From Pacificimonas sp036351775 (GTDB lineage: Bacteria; Pseudomonadota; Alphaproteobacteria; Sphingomonadales; Sphingomonadaceae), in contig JAZBPX010000045.1 in NCBI GenBank assembly GCA_036351775.1, positions 59,189 to 123,188 on the forward strand: a DNA stretch of 64,000 bases. The letters run 5' to 3'. Positions 23,471 through 31,560 of the stretch are shown here, in pieces (the first letter of the stretch is position 1; every line of letters starts with the position of its first letter). A model generated the notes under the pieces. It made no database searches. It was not told the DNA's origin and saw nothing but the letters and a program-made list of their open reading frames with translations. The translations under genes and the position numbers were made by a program.

Positions 23471-25582
23471 ATGGACGAGCTGCTTCAGGACTTTCTGGAA
23501 GAGACCGCGGAGAATCTCGAGCGCGCGGACAACGACCTGGTGCGGTTCGAGCAGGAACCGGGCGATGCCGCGCTGCTCAACGAGATTTTCCGGCTGGTGC
23601 ATACCGTCAAGGGAAGCTGCGGGTTCATCGGCCTGCCGCGCCTCGAGGCGCTTGCCCACGCGGCGGAGACCCTGCTGGGGCGGCTTCGCGACGGGACGCT
23701 GGCCGTTTCCGCCGATGCGGTGACGGCGACGCTGGACGCCATCGAGGGCATCCGCGCGATTACCGCAAGCCTCGCTGAGACCGAAACGGAGCCAGAGGGC
23801 GACGATGCGGCGCTGATCGCGCGCCTGGACGCGCTTGCCAGCGGAGACGCCGCGCCTGCTCCGGAACCGGCTCCAGCCCCTGCCCCGGTTTCCCGGTCCG
23901 GCCATGACGATACCGCACCGGTCGCGACCGCCATCCAGAGCCAGTCGATCCGCGTGTCCGTGGACCTTCTGGAAGAACTGATGACCAGCGTTTCGGAGTT
24001 GGTGCTGACGCGGAACCAGCTGCTCCAGGCGCATCGGCAGAGCGAAGCGGAGACGCTGTCGCTGCCCCTCGACCGCCTGAGCGCGCAGATCGGACGCCTG
24101 CAGGACAGCGTGATGCGGACGCGGATGCAGCCGATTTCGGGCGCGTGGGCCGCGCTGCCGAAGATGGTTCGCAGCCTTGCCCTCGATCTTGGCAAGGCGC
24201 TCGATCTCGAGATGGCGGGCGGTGATACCGAGCTGGACCGCCAGATGCTGGAGATGATCAAGGATCCGCTGGCGCACATGGTGCGGAACGCGGCGGATCA
24301 CGGCATCGAACCCCCGGACGTGCGCCGCGCCGCCAACAAGCCTGAGAAAGGGAACATCCGCCTCGCCGCCGCGCAGGAGGGCGGGCATATTACCATCACG
24401 CTGACCGATGACGGACGCGGGCTGGATATGGATGAGCTGCGCGAACAGGCCGTGAAGAAAGGCCTGATGAGCCGGGCCGAAGCCGAGGCCGCCACGGACA
24501 CACAGCTGACGCGAATCATCTTCGCACCCGGGTTTTCCACGGCGCGCGAAGTGACCGCCGTATCGGGGCGCGGTGTCGGGATGGATGTCGTGCGCGCCAA
24601 TGTCGAGAAGATCGGCGGTTCCATCGAGGTCGAGTCGAAACAGGGCGAGGGCACGCGCTTTCTGGTCCGCATCCCCCTGACGCTCGCCATTATGCCCACC
24701 CTGATTGTGGGCATTGGCGAGGCACGCTGTGCCGTGCCGCAGATCGCGGTCGCGGAGCTGGTGCGGACCGGCGAGACGACGGACTACCGGATCGAGCATG
24801 TCGCCGGGTCGCCGGTCCTGCGCCTGCGCGGACGGCTGCTGCCGCTGATGGACTTGGCCGGGACGCTTGGGGTGGAACGCGGCGCGGCGGACCATGTTCT
24901 CGTCATTCGCAGCGCCGGCCTGATGTTCGGCGTGCTGGTCGACGAGATCTTCGAGACCGAGGAACTGGTCGTGAAGCCCGTCTCTCGCCCGCTTGGCGGT
25001 CTGGCGGTCTATTCCGGCAATGCCATCCTGGGCGATGGCAGCGTCATCATGATCCTCGATACGAACGGGCTGGCGGCGGAGATCAGCGATGTGTCGGGCG
25101 AGGAGAGCGCCGAGACGGCACCCGCGGCGGCGGCCGCGGACAGCGAGGCGCTGCTGGTCTTCACCGCCGCAGGCTTCGCGAAGCCGCTTGCCGTCCCGCT
25201 GTCGCTGGTATCGCGGATCGAGGATATCGAGCGCAGCGCCATCGAGGGCGGGCCGGGCGCGCATGTCGTGCAGATGCGCGGCAAGCTGGTGCCGATCCGG
25301 CCCCTGACCGGCGTTATCGACCAGACCGCGGCCACGCGCCAGACGGCGCTGGTCTTTGCCATGGGGCCGCAGTCGCTCGCGCTGGCCGTGGAGGCGGTCG
25401 TCGACATCGTCGATGCCCGTGTCGATATCGAAGTCGAGGCCGCCGCAAAAGGGAGCCTCGGCACCGCCATCGTCGCGGGCAAGGCGACGGACATCCTGGA
25501 TGTTGGCTGGCTGCTTGGCACCGGGCGGGATGCCGCGCCCGGGGCCCTGGCAGACAGCGAGCGGGGGAGCCGCGCGGCATGA
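23471..25582 (+). CDS. cheA: Chemotaxis histidine kinase CheA
   Basis: Autophosphorylates in receptor arrays and passes phosphate to CheY and CheB. The 703-residue protein has a P1 HPt domain with H44 in LVHTVKGSCGF, then a Pro/Ala linker (residues about 135-150) where the CheY-binding P2 domain would be, P3 dimerisation (about 160-240), P4 ATPase (VRNAADHGIE, DDGRGLD, GRGVGMDVV), a P5 CheW-like domain, and an additional C-terminal CheW-like domain from about residue 560. The start is ATG 23471. It opens a five-gene operon without receptor genes and lies behind a CtrA box. Confidence 0.96.
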   Translation: MDELLQDFLEETAENLERADNDLVRFEQEPGDAALLNEIFRLVHTVKGSCGFIGLPRLEALAHAAETLLGRLRDGTLAVSADAVTATLDAIEGIRAITASLAETETEPEGDDAALIARLDALASGDAAPAPEPAPAPAPVSRSGHDDTAPVATAIQSQSIRVSVDLLEELMTSVSELVLTRNQLLQAHRQSEAETLSLPLDRLSAQIGRLQDSVMRTRMQPISGAWAALPKMVRSLALDLGKALDLEMAGGDTELDRQMLEMIKDPLAHMVRNAADHGIEPPDVRRAANKPEKGNIRLAAAQEGGHITITLTDDGRGLDMDELREQAVKKGLMSRAEAEAATDTQLTRIIFAPGFSTAREVTAVSGRGVGMDVVRANVEKIGGSIEVESKQGEGTRFLVRIPLTLAIMPTLIVGIGEARCAVPQIAVAELVRTGETTDYRIEHVAGSPVLRLRGRLLPLMDLAGTLGVERGAADHVLVIRSAGLMFGVLVDEIFETEELVVKPVSRPLGGLAVYSGNAILGDGSVIMILDTNGLAAEISDVSGEESAETAPAAAAADSEALLVFTAAGFAKPLAVPLSLVSRIEDIERSAIEGGPGAHVVQMRGKLVPIRPLTGVIDQTAATRQTALVFAMGPQSLALAVEAVVDIVDARVDIEVEAAAKGSLGTAIVAGKATDILDVGWLLGTGRDAAPGALADSERGSRAA

Positions 25583-26022
25583 GCAAGGAACAGCAACTGG
25601 TAACCCTGGCGCTGGACGGGCGCGCGTTGTGCGTCGATGTCGCCACCGTGCAGGACGTCATCAAGCTGGACGCGGTGACGCCCGTACCGCGCGCGCAGGA
25701 CTGGATCGCGGGCGTGATGAACCTGCGCGGGCATATCGTGACAGCCATCGACATGCGGCGGCGGCTGGGCCTCGCCGCGGCCGAGGAGGGCGCGCGGCAG
25801 ATGTGCGTGGTCGTGCAGCTTCGCGGCGATGCCTTTGCCCTGATCGTCGACAGCGTCGGCGAGGTCATTGGCGCTTCGGCAGACGAGCGCGAGCCCGACC
25901 CGCCGACCCTGCCCCCGGCCTGGCGCAGCATCTCACGGGGCGTGGTGCGGCGCGCGGACGAGCTGCTGCTGGAAATCGACCCCGGCGCCCTGATCGATAC
26001 CGCAACGGCGAAGGCGGCTTAA
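25579..26022 (+). CDS. cheW: Chemotaxis coupling protein CheW
   Basis: A 147-residue scaffold that links CheA to chemoreceptors. It consists of one CheW domain with the typical VTPVPRAQDWIAGVMNLRGH segment followed by TAIDMRRRLGL and a second half containing IVDSVGEVIGA. The ATG overlaps the cheA stop (ATGA), implying coupled translation. An 80-base gap with no clear promoter separates it from cheY; it holds one isolated TTAACG half-site for CtrA. Confidence 0.94.
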   Translation: MSKEQQLVTLALDGRALCVDVATVQDVIKLDAVTPVPRAQDWIAGVMNLRGHIVTAIDMRRRLGLAAAEEGARQMCVVVQLRGDAFALIVDSVGEVIGASADEREPDPPTLPPAWRSISRGVVRRADELLLEIDPGALIDTATAKAA

Positions 26023-26102
26023 CGCGGCGGAAACGACTTCACCCCCATTCATCCCCGGCGACAGCATATGCGGCGCCGGTTTAACGCAAGGACTGTAGAC
26101 CT

Positions 26103-26468
26103 ATGAATTCCTGTCTGATCGTCGATGACTCCAAGGTCATCCGAAAGGTCGCCCGGCGTATTCTCGAGGATTTCGAGTTCGCCATCGCGGAGGCGGGCGA
26201 CGGCCAGCAGGCGCTGGATCACTGCGACGATTCGATGCCGGACGTGATCTTCCTAGACTGGAACATGCCGGTGATGGGCGGTCTGCAGTTCCTGCAGAAC
26301 CTGCGCGCCCGGCCCGCCGAAAAGCGCCCGACGGTCATTTTCTGCACGACCGAAAATGACAGCGAGCATATCCGCACCGCCATGAATGCGGGGGCCGACG
26401 AATATATCATGAAACCCTTCGACCGGGACATCATCCGTTCAAAGCTGGAGCAGGTCGGCCTGATCTGA
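26103..26468 (+). CDS. cheY: Chemotaxis response regulator CheY
   Basis: A 121-residue single receiver domain. The acidic pair D8/D9, phosphoacceptor D52 (FLDWNMPVMGG), the conserved T in FCTTEND and the lysine in IMKPFDRD are all present. It should carry the signal from CheA to the flagellar switch; flagellar genes are outside the window. The ATG at 26103 follows GGACTGTAGACCT. A hairpin at 26471-26499 separates it from cheB. Confidence 0.92.
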   Translation: MNSCLIVDDSKVIRKVARRILEDFEFAIAEAGDGQQALDHCDDSMPDVIFLDWNMPVMGGLQFLQNLRARPAEKRPTVIFCTTENDSEHIRTAMNAGADEYIMKPFDRDIIRSKLEQVGLI

Positions 26469-26470
26469 AC

Positions 26471-26499
26471 CACCCCTCTGGCCTCGCCGGAAAGGGGTG
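26471..26499 (+). other. Hairpin between cheY and cheB
   Basis: CACCCCT (26471-26477) pairs with AGGGGTG (26493-26499), extended by flanking AACC/GGTT, with a 15-base loop. No U-tract follows, so it is more likely an RNA-stabilising or attenuating structure within the operon than a full terminator. It may help set the level of CheY relative to CheB and CheR. Confidence 0.4.
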
Positions 26500-26509
26500 C
26501 GGTTCCGTC

Positions 26510-27625
26510 ATGACGAGTATCGCCGCCCCGCGCGGCAGACCCTCTCCAAAGCCGCCGATTCGCGCCATGCTGGTCGACGATAGCGGCGTCACGCGCGCGC
26601 TGATGACGCGCTGGCTGGTCGACGCGGGCATCGATGTGGTGGCCACCGCGCGCGACGGGCAAGAAGCGCTGGAGACCGTCGCGAAGGCAGCGCCCGACGT
26701 GCTGCTGCTTGACGTGGAGATGCCGCGCCTGGGCGGGATCGAGGTCCTGCCGGCGCTGCTGGCGGCAGCGCCGGACATGCGCGTCATCATGGCGAGTTCC
26801 CTGACCACGCGCAGCGCGGAGGTTACCATCGAGGCGTTCCGGCTGGGTGCGAGCGATGCGATCGCGAAGCCGATGAGCGGCTGGGCCAGCCACGGCGCGC
26901 CGGAATTTCGCGGCGAGCTTGTCCGGAAAGTGCGGGCGCTCGGCGAGAGTCAAGCGGCCCGGCCGCAGCTGCAGGTTCGGGCGAAGGGACCGGTTCACAG
27001 GGACCCGGCAACCGAGGACAGTCCGCCGCTGTCGCTGGTCCTGCCCGAGGGGCCGCCGCCCGACCTGATCGTCATTGGCGCGTCGACGGGCGGGCCGAAC
27101 GCGCTGTTTGGCCTGCTGGCGCGGCTTCCGGCAGACAGTCGCGCGCCGATCGTGATCACGCAGCACATGCCGCCAACCTTCACGAAGATCTTCGCCGAAC
27201 ATCTGGGACGGGTGAGCGGTCGGCCCGCGCAGGAAGCCGAGCATGGCGCGCCGCTGGCACCGGGAAGCATCTATGTCGCGCCGGGCGGGCGGCATTTGGA
27301 GGTAATGAGGGGCGGCCCGCACGGCACGGCGCGGCTGTCCGATGCCAAGCCGGAGAATTTCTGCCGCCCGAGCGTGAACCCGCTGTTTCGCAGCGCGGCG
27401 GCGTGGGGCGAACAGGCGCTGGCGCTGGTTCTGACCGGTATGGGGACCGACGGGCTGGAGGGCGTTCAGGTCCTGAAGCAGGCGGGCGGGCGTGTGGCCG
27501 TGCAGGACGCCGCCTCCTCGATCGTGTGGGGGATGCCGGGCTGCGTGGCGCGGGCGGGGCTGGCCGATGCGGTTCTCGGGCTTGAGCCGCTGCGCGCGGT
27601 CCTGCGCACGGAGCTGACCCGGTGA
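26510..27625 (+). CDS. cheB: Chemotaxis protein-glutamate methylesterase CheB
   Basis: Removes methyl groups from receptor glutamates for adaptation. Of 371 residues, 1-140 form a receiver domain with D68 (LLLDVEMPRLGG), and the C-terminal domain carries the catalytic serine in IGASTGGPNAL, the histidine in TQHMPPTF and the aspartate in LTGMGTDG. The linker is rather long and proline-rich. It overlaps cheR by four bases (GTGA). Confidence 0.95.
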   Translation: MTSIAAPRGRPSPKPPIRAMLVDDSGVTRALMTRWLVDAGIDVVATARDGQEALETVAKAAPDVLLLDVEMPRLGGIEVLPALLAAAPDMRVIMASSLTTRSAEVTIEAFRLGASDAIAKPMSGWASHGAPEFRGELVRKVRALGESQAARPQLQVRAKGPVHRDPATEDSPPLSLVLPEGPPPDLIVIGASTGGPNALFGLLARLPADSRAPIVITQHMPPTFTKIFAEHLGRVSGRPAQEAEHGAPLAPGSIYVAPGGRHLEVMRGGPHGTARLSDAKPENFCRPSVNPLFRSAAAWGEQALALVLTGMGTDGLEGVQVLKQAGGRVAVQDAASSIVWGMPGCVARAGLADAVLGLEPLRAVLRTELTR

Positions 27626-28515
27626 TCGTAAGCGAGCGCAGCTTTCGCACCTTCGCAGACCTCCTCTCGCGGCGGACGGGCATGAAGCTGCAGGCCGAGA
27701 AGGCGTACCTGCTCGCCGCGCGGCTGGGCGCGGTAATGCGAAGGCATGAGTGCACGTCGCTCGACCGGCTGGCGGAGCTTGCGGCCGCGAAGCCCGCAGC
27801 GGTCGAAACGGACATCGCAGAGGCGATGCTGAACAACGAAACCTTTTTCTTTCGCGACCGCCTGCCGTTCGAACAGCTGCGCGATTCGATCCTGCCGGAC
27901 CTGATGCAGCGGAACGCCGCCCGGCGCTCGATCCGCATCTGGTCGGCGGCGTGCTCAAGCGGCCAGGAAGCCTATTCGATCGCCATGCTGCTGGCCGAGA
28001 TGGAGTCGGCGCTGGCGGGCTGGCGGGTTGAAGTGTTCGCCAGCGATCTCAGCCAGCGCGCGCTTCAGAAGGCGCGGGCCGGGCTGTATTCGCAGTTCGA
28101 GGTGCAGCGCGGGCTGGATACGCCGCGGCTGCTACGGTTCTTCAAGAAGGAGGGCGACAACTGGCAGCTGGCGGACACCGTGCGGCGGCGGGTCCAGTTC
28201 ACGGCCGCTAACCTGACCGCCCCCGCCGGTACGCTGGGCCGGTTCGACATCGTCTTTGCGCGGAACGTCCTGATGTACTTCACGCCGGAGAAGAAGGCCG
28301 CCGCGCTGGGACACCTGTCCGAGGCGCTGGCGCCGGGCGGCTATCTGCTGCTGGGCGCGGCGGAAACGATCTTCGCCCAGCGCGGCCTGTTTTCCGCCGA
28401 CCCGGTCAACCGCGGCTACTACCGCGCCGGGGACGGGGACGCGGCTACCAGGCCAGCGCTTTCCCGCGAAAGTCCACGAACAGCGTTCCATCGCCGGGCG
28501 CTTTCTTCGCGATAA
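27622..28515 (+). CDS. cheR: Chemotaxis protein methyltransferase CheR
   Basis: Methylates receptor glutamates with S-adenosylmethionine. The 297-residue protein shows the N-terminal helical domain, the SAM-binding loop IRIWSAACSSGQEAYSIAML and the later FDIVFARNVLMYF and LAPGGYLLLGAAET motifs. The GTG start overlaps the cheB stop. The last 24 codons run into the 3' end of the convergent SDR gene (71-base overlap) and encode a basic, non-conserved tail, suggesting that the original stop was lost. No receptor-binding VWRPW-type tail is present. Confidence 0.94.
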   Translation: MIVSERSFRTFADLLSRRTGMKLQAEKAYLLAARLGAVMRRHECTSLDRLAELAAAKPAAVETDIAEAMLNNETFFFRDRLPFEQLRDSILPDLMQRNAARRSIRIWSAACSSGQEAYSIAMLLAEMESALAGWRVEVFASDLSQRALQKARAGLYSQFEVQRGLDTPRLLRFFKKEGDNWQLADTVRRRVQFTAANLTAPAGTLGRFDIVFARNVLMYFTPEKKAAALGHLSEALAPGGYLLLGAAETIFAQRGLFSADPVNRGYYRAGDGDAATRPALSRESPRTAFHRRALSSR

Positions 28516-29119
28516 CGTTCCGCAGGCCAGTGACCGATTCGGTTGGCGTGACCGGCGCACCGGCGCCGCCCATGTCGGTCTGCACATGGCCGGGGTGGAG
28601 GGTAAGGATGGCGGTGCCGTCGCCCTCGAACTGATGCGCGAGGTTCTGCGCGGCCATGTTCACCGCCGCCTTTGACATGCGGTAGGACCAGAACCCGCCA
28701 AAGCCGTTGTCGGCGATCGACCCCATCAGAGAGGACAGGATGGCAAAGGTGCCGCCGGGTTTCTTCAGCTTCGGAATGAGGTTTCGCGCCGACAGGATGG
28801 GGGCAAGCGCGTTCACCTGCATCACCCGCGTCCACTCCTCCGCGTCCACATCCGTGATCGGGCCCTCCATCGAGGCCGTATTAACCCCCGCATTGTGGAC
28901 GATGACGTCGAGGTCGTCCGGCAGTGCGGCGGCCAGCGTCTTCAGATCGTCCTCCTTTGCGGCGTCGGCGCGGTGAGCGGTGGCCCCGGCCTGTTCGAGG
29001 TCGGCGAGGTCATCGCCGCCTCGGGCAGTGGCATGGACGGTCCAGCCGTCAGCCAGATACTGGTTCACGAATTCGCGGCCAATTCCGCGGCTGGCACCGA
29101 CGATCAGGCAAGAGGGCAT
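28445..29119 (-). CDS. Short-chain dehydrogenase/reductase
   Basis: A 224-residue NAD(P)-dependent oxidoreductase of the classical SDR family. The nucleotide-binding loop GASRGIG is at residues 8-14, the structural NAG motif is in VIVHNAGVN, and the catalytic tyrosine and lysine are in YRMSK. It belongs to the short, C-factor/CsgA-like group. The start at 29119 (MPSCLIVGAS) is preceded by GGATG; the longer frame to 29164 is not conserved. Substrate unknown. It converges on cheR. Confidence 0.9.
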   Translation of the reverse strand: MPSCLIVGASRGIGREFVNQYLADGWTVHATARGGDDLADLEQAGATAHRADAAKEDDLKTLAAALPDDLDVIVHNAGVNTASMEGPITDVDAEEWTRVMQVNALAPILSARNLIPKLKKPGGTFAILSSLMGSIADNGFGGFWSYRMSKAAVNMAAQNLAHQFEGDGTAILTLHPGHVQTDMGGAGAPVTPTESVTGLRNVIAKKAPGDGTLFVDFRGKALAW

Positions 29120-29216
29120 GGCGGAACATCCTTTTCTGGCATGAGAGCTATGAAGCGCGGGCACGCGGATTGTGGTTCCCCTGCCCTGCGAGCCTCTCTA
29201 GGCGCTGCAACCTGTC

Positions 29217-30113
29217 ATGGCGCCTATCCATCTTCTTTTCATCCTGGTCATCGACCTGTGCTGGGCGTTCAACATCATCGCCGTGAAGGTGGCGGTGGAC
29301 GCCGCCGGGCCGCTGACCGCCGTCACGCTGCGCTACGCCATCGCGCTCCTCTGCACGATCCCGTTCATTCGCTGGATCCCGGGGCGGATGACGCTGGTGC
29401 TGACCACAGCGCTGCTGGCCGGGGCGGCGTTCATGCTGTTCGTGAACCTGTCCCTAGCGGTGACGGACAATGTTGCCGCGCTCGCCATCGCCGGACAGGT
29501 GGGCGCACCGTTCAGCCTGCTGCTGGCGGTGATTTTCCTAGGCGAGCGCATCCGCTGGGTGCGGACGGCTGGGATCGCGCTGGCCTTTGGCGGCATTTGC
29601 GTGATGGGGTTCGATCCCGCCATTTGGGTGGAGCGGCTGGGCGTGTTCCTGACGCTGGTGGCCAGCCTGTTCTGGGCCATCGGATCACTGCTGTTTCGCC
29701 AGCTGCAGGGCGTACATGTCATGAACATCCATGGCTGGCTGGCACTGATCAGCGTGCCGGTTCTGGGCGCGTGCGCGTTCGTGTTCGAACCGGGCGGACT
29801 GGCGGCTGCCCCGGGCCTGCCGCTGAATATCTGGCTGTGGATCGGCTTTTCGGCGATCTTCTCTTCGCTGGTCGGCCATGCGGGCATGAGCTGGCTGCTG
29901 CAGAAATATCCGGTGACGACCATCGTGCCGTTGACCCTGCCGACACCGCTGATTTCGGCGGCCATTGCGGTCGTCTATTTCGACAACCCGGTGACGACGG
30001 GCCTGATCATCGGCGGCATTGTTAGCTTCGTCGGCGTCGCTATCATCACGCTGAGAAGCGCCGAGAAGGAACCGGAGATCGCCGAGACATGGGTCAAACG
30101 AGCCCGCCGCTGA
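29217..30113 (+). CDS. EamA-family (drug/metabolite) transporter
   Basis: A 298-residue inner-membrane protein with ten predicted helices in two EamA repeats (about 5-135 and 150-285), the RhaT/YdcZ plan. The N-terminal WAFNIIAVKVAV and the GERIRWVRTAGIALAFGGI stretch are typical. The substrate cannot be told from the sequence; relatives export amino acids or other small metabolites. It overlaps the downstream amidase gene by 25 bases, so the two are transcribed together. Confidence 0.9.
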   Translation: MAPIHLLFILVIDLCWAFNIIAVKVAVDAAGPLTAVTLRYAIALLCTIPFIRWIPGRMTLVLTTALLAGAAFMLFVNLSLAVTDNVAALAIAGQVGAPFSLLLAVIFLGERIRWVRTAGIALAFGGICVMGFDPAIWVERLGVFLTLVASLFWAIGSLLFRQLQGVHVMNIHGWLALISVPVLGACAFVFEPGGLAAAPGLPLNIWLWIGFSAIFSSLVGHAGMSWLLQKYPVTTIVPLTLPTPLISAAIAVVYFDNPVTTGLIIGGIVSFVGVAIITLRSAEKEPEIAETWVKRARR

Positions 30114-30835
30114 CCGGCGACCCCCCGATCATCGACAGCCCGTCGCCGAACTTCAACGAGCGGACGCTGCCGGTGTCGATGGTCGTGCTGCACTATACCG
30201 GCATGAAGAGCTGCGCGGCGGCGCATGACCGGCTGCGCGATGCGGAGGCGAAGGTGTCCGCGCACTATCTGCTGGCCGAGGACGGGACGATCATGCGGCT
30301 GGTCGATGAAGACAAGCGCGCCTGGCATGCGGGGCAGGCCTACTGGCGCGGCGTGCGCGACGTGAACTCCGCCAGCATCGGCATCGAGATCTGCAATCCG
30401 GGACAGGAATGGGGCTATGAGGAGTTCACCGGCGCGCAGCTGGAAAGCCTGAAGGCGCTGCTGCCCGGGATCCTGTCGCGGCACGATATCGGGCCCGAAA
30501 ACGTCATCGGCCATTCGGATATCGCGCCCGACCGCAAGATCGATCCCGGCGAGAAGTTCTTCTGGCCTGAACTGGCCGACGCGGGACTGGCGGAAAGCAT
30601 TCCGGAGGCGGTCACCGATCCGGGCTGGTCGGACCTCGGCGTCAAGCGCGCGCTGGAGCGGTTCGGCTACGAGGCGCGCGACCTGCCGGCGGCGGTGAGC
30701 GCGTTCCAGCGGCGCTGGCGACCAGCGGATTTCTCCGGCACGATCGATGCGGAAACGCGGGCGATCCTCCTCGCGCTGCTTCTCAGGCGGAGCGAGGCCG
30801 ACCTCGTCCTTGGCACGGAGCCGCCGCGTATCTAA
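30089..30835 (+). CDS. N-acetylmuramoyl-L-alanine amidase (Amidase_2 plus peptidoglycan-binding domain)
   Basis: Cleaves the bond between muramic acid and the stem peptide. Zinc ligands are the histidines in VVLHYTGMKS and VIGHSDIAPDRKIDPG, and the whole 248-residue protein resembles AmpD/AmiD: an Amidase_2 domain (about 25-165) followed by a short peptidoglycan-binding helical domain (about 175-240). No signal peptide or lipobox is visible, which favours a cytoplasmic AmpD-type role in muropeptide recycling over the outer-membrane AmiD role. The promoter of rnpB lies in its last codons. Confidence 0.9.
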   Translation: MGQTSPPLTGDPPIIDSPSPNFNERTLPVSMVVLHYTGMKSCAAAHDRLRDAEAKVSAHYLLAEDGTIMRLVDEDKRAWHAGQAYWRGVRDVNSASIGIEICNPGQEWGYEEFTGAQLESLKALLPGILSRHDIGPENVIGHSDIAPDRKIDPGEKFFWPELADAGLAESIPEAVTDPGWSDLGVKRALERFGYEARDLPAAVSAFQRRWRPADFSGTIDAETRAILLALLLRRSEADLVLGTEPPRI

Positions 30836-30838
30836 GTG
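30810..30838 (+). promoter_or_regulatory. Candidate promoter of rnpB
   Basis: TTGGCA at 30810 and TAAGTG at 30833 are 17 bases apart, and the predicted start point falls at the first base of the RNase P RNA (about 30846). The -10 element is weak, so this rests mainly on spacing. Confidence 0.4.
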
Positions 30839-30845
30839 AGCACCC

Positions 30846-31238
30846 AGCCAGAGGGCCAGGCAATCGCCGCGCCAATCGCCGAAAGGCGGGCGGGGAGGAA
30901 AGTCCGGGCTCCGCGGATCGACGGTGCCGGGTAACGCCCGGCGGGGGCGACCCCAGGGACAGTGCCACAGAGAGGAAACCGCCCGCCCCTCCCTCACCGG
31001 AGGCCAGGGTAAGGCTGAAAGGGTGCGGTAAGAGCGCACCGCGGGCCTGGCAACAGGACCGGCAAGGTAAACCCCACCGGGAGCAAGACCGAATAGGGAC
31101 GGCGCATGGGCCTCGATCCGGCTCCGACCGTCCGGGTAGGTTGCTGGAGAGCGCGGGCAACCGCGTTCCTAGAGGAATGATTGCCCAGCCCCCATCGCGG
31201 GGTGGACAGAACCCGGCTTACCGGCCCTCTGGCTTTTT
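30846..31238 (+). ncRNA. rnpB: RNase P RNA component, class A
   Basis: The catalytic RNA of RNase P, which matures tRNA 5' ends. The conserved blocks appear in order: GGGGAGGAAAGTCCGGGCTC near the 5' end, ACAGAGAGGAAACCGCC, the P11-P12 region with AGGCTGAAAGGGTGCGGTAA, GGTAAACCCC, TAGAGGAATGATTGCC and GACAGAACCCGGCTTA. The first ten bases AGCCAGAGGG pair with CCCTCTGGCT at 31225-31234, closing helix P1, and a run of five T follows as terminator. The length of about 390 bases is normal. Confidence 0.96.
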
Positions 31239-31289
31239 GTTTGCGATCACCTGTCCGGTGACCTTGGGGGCGGCGCGGACGAAAAAACT

Positions 31290-31407
31290 TTTCCCCTACC
31301 CTTCAGGGGAGGGGCAGGGGTGGGGTGCGAGCGCCAGCGAGCCTCAAAGCCATGCGGGCCTACCGGCCCGCTCACCCTCCCCTACCCCTCCCTCGAGGGA
31401 GGGGAAA
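31290..31407. repeat. G/C-tract inverted repeat (CCCTCCC family)
   Basis: Two arms built on TCCCCT...AGGGGAGGGG and CCCCTCCCTCGAGGGAGGGG face each other around a 35-base centre, each arm with its own small hairpin. A third partial arm (CCCCTCAAGGGAGGGGAAAA) lies at 31460-31480. Together they fill most of the 322-base stretch between rnpB and lptF, in which I see no gene. A related pair lies at 34938. Confidence 0.75.
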
Positions 31408-31560
31408 ATACTTTGTAAGTACCTTAACCGATCACGCTTTCTTTTTCCGCGCACCCTGCCCCCCTCAAGGGAGGGGAAAAGTCTTGGTCGACCGTCACGT
31501 TGGCGGGCAAAGCCCGTTCTTTCCCCGCCTTGCGGTTCCCGCTAAGCGCCGAAGCCGACC

